Assembly (NCBI GenBank): GCA_002307185.1
Contig: DBTT01000041.1
Coordinates: 106,075 to 140,200, forward strand
Source of the DNA: Bacteroidales bacterium UBA1309
GTDB lineage: Bacteria > Bacteroidota > Bacteroidia > Bacteroidales > Dysgonomonadaceae
DNA length: 34,126 nt
Direction of reading: 5' to 3'
The notes under the pieces: model-generated
The model's database searches: none
The model's input: the letters and a program-made list of their open reading frames with translations, nothing else
What the model was told of the DNA's origin: nothing
In this document: one piece after another, positions 33,207 to 34,126 of the stretch
How positions within the stretch are numbered: the first letter of the stretch is position 1
Layout of the letters: each line of letters starts with the position of its first letter
Program-made: the position numbers and the translations under genes

Positions 33207-34126
33207 TTAAAAACTGATTGGTTTAATTTCAGGTGCTTTTACTTCTGTGACTGGAACTTGTGGCATTGGTGTTTCTGGAGCATGACCAACCACTGTTACT
33301 TCTGGCAAGGTTCCACCACTGTAACTTACCTCCGGTTGTTGAGTAGTAGATCTGGAATCTATTATTTGTTGGGGGTCAACCAAATGATTTGTTCCGTTTG
33401 CCGGATTTATCTTAGTGCCATCTACTGATATTTCATAATGCAAATGAGCTGGGTAATCACTTTGACCATGTGCGCCAGATCTACCCATAGTTCCAATTTG
33501 TTGTCCTTCTTTTATTTCACTACCGACTTTGAGTCCTGAACTTGTAGCGTCTAAATGCATATATGAAGTTGAAACAGTACCATCTGCAGAAGTAATCTTT
33601 ATCCGATTACCACCACCATCACCATCTCCTGCTTTTCCAACTCTCGCAACAGTTCCACTATGAGTTGCAACAATTGGCGCGCCCTGATCTGTATTGCCTC
33701 CTCCTGTATGATTTACATCAACTCCTTGATGTAACCTTCCATGAGGTCTTTTAGCATGCCAATTATTCTCATGTCGACGACCGTTCCCATTGTAAGTTTC
33801 ATTTATTGGCCATTCCCTTCTCCCATCAGGGTCAATAAATTTAATTGGATTATTGCTGCAATACACATATGGCGATAGCCACGGCCTCTTCTCCGCCAGC
33901 GGGTCCACCGTCAAGAAACTCCCCACCCGGCTGTCCATTTGCCGTGCATGGAAATCGTACAGGTCCAACCCGAACATCGCCTCCTGCTCCTTGCCCCCAA
34001 ACTTGTAGGGCTGGGCGGAAGGGTTGTAATTTTCACTCGCAATAGGTTTCCCGTAAGGGAAATAATGGGCCCATTGCTTCATGGCCCCTTGATTGCTACC
34101 CACCACACAGTTGTTCCCCAAATGAT
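33207..34126 (-). CDS. Rhs-repeat core protein with C-terminal M23 peptidase domain (partial)
   Basis: The 5' part is outside the window; the frame is open to the edge (…HLGNNCVVGSN). About 306 residues are seen. First comes the Rhs-associated core: YFPYGKPIASENYNPSAQPYKFGGKE, then LYDFHARQMDSRVGSFLTVDPLAEKRPWLSPYVYCSNNPIKFIDPDGR. After DPDGR follows an M23/LytM zinc-peptidase domain: HQGVD (His at 33729-33731, Asp at 33717-33719), THSGTVARVG, SYMHLD and HLHYEI (HxH at 33438-33446). All metal and catalytic residues are present. The last 60 residues are Pro/Thr-rich. M23 enzymes cut peptidoglycan cross-bridges. In Rhs proteins the part after the core is the variable effector, so this is a probable cell-wall-attacking toxin tip; a lipoprotein gene follows after 3 nt. 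Confidence 0.9.
   Translation of the reverse strand, partial: HLGNNCVVGSNQGAMKQWAHYFPYGKPIASENYNPSAQPYKFGGKEQEAMFGLDLYDFHARQMDSRVGSFLTVDPLAEKRPWLSPYVYCSNNPIKFIDPDGRREWPINETYNGNGRRHENNWHAKRPHGRLHQGVDVNHTGGGNTDQGAPIVATHSGTVARVGKAGDGDGGGNRIKITSADGTVSTSYMHLDATSSGLKVGSEIKEGQQIGTMGRSGAHGQSDYPAHLHYEISVDGTKINPANGTNHLVDPQQIIDSRSTTQQPEVSYSGGTLPEVTVVGHAPETPMPQVPVTEVKAPEIKPISF

Overview
The window looks like chromosomal DNA of a Bacteroidota bacterium, most likely of the order Bacteroidales; genus cannot be called. The reasons are several putative promoters of the Bacteroidota type (TTTG, about 19 bp, TAnnTTTG), a TonB-type beta-barrel protein with a CarboxypepD-like N-terminal domain, an Rhs protein with the Bacteroidota-style core ending DPLAEK...DPDGR, a DUF1460 amidase, and poor Shine-Dalgarno signals. 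No rRNA, tRNA or CRISPR array was seen.

Layout. 0-1.8 kb: a DUF4160 / DUF2442-HTH gene pair (toxin-antitoxin-like) with a palindrome over its promoter, then a decayed tyrosine recombinase. 2.0-5.5 kb (minus): a probable operon of formate-tetrahydrofolate ligase, a DUF1460 amidase and a CPBP membrane protease. 5.9-8.2 kb (plus): a class A penicillin-binding protein, followed by a terminator and a 25-bp perfect inverted repeat. 8.8-12.5 kb: an NtrC-type response regulator convergent with a hybrid histidine kinase carrying all phosphorelay modules; divergent from the kinase lies a small secreted protein behind a sigma-54-like promoter and an upstream inverted repeat. 13.2-18.4 kb: a TPR/PD40 periplasmic protein, a nucleoside phosphorylase and a large outer-membrane beta-barrel protein. 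18.6-19.7 kb (minus): a fatty acid desaturase. 20.0-20.7 kb: IS3-family wreckage. 21.3-27.6 kb (minus): marR, then the adaptor, inner-membrane pump and outer-membrane channel of an RND efflux system. 28.2-30.0 kb: an AraC-type regulator convergent with an outer-membrane phospholipase A. 30.7-31.8 kb: a DUF2007-like/tandem universal stress protein. 31.8-32.6 kb: insertion-sequence debris. 32.6-34.1 kb (minus): the C-terminal end of an Rhs protein carrying an M23 peptidase domain, followed 3 nt later by a lipoprotein gene.

Two loci stand out. The Rhs-M23 / lipoprotein pair at the right end has the layout of a polymorphic toxin and its immunity protein: a complete zinc-peptidase motif set fused after the Rhs core, a base-composition step exactly at the fusion, and a tightly linked lipoprotein that could protect the periplasm. 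The 8.8-13.0 kb block reads as a self-contained signalling circuit: hybrid kinase, sigma-54 activator, and a candidate sigma-54 target promoter with its own upstream activator site in front of a small exported protein.
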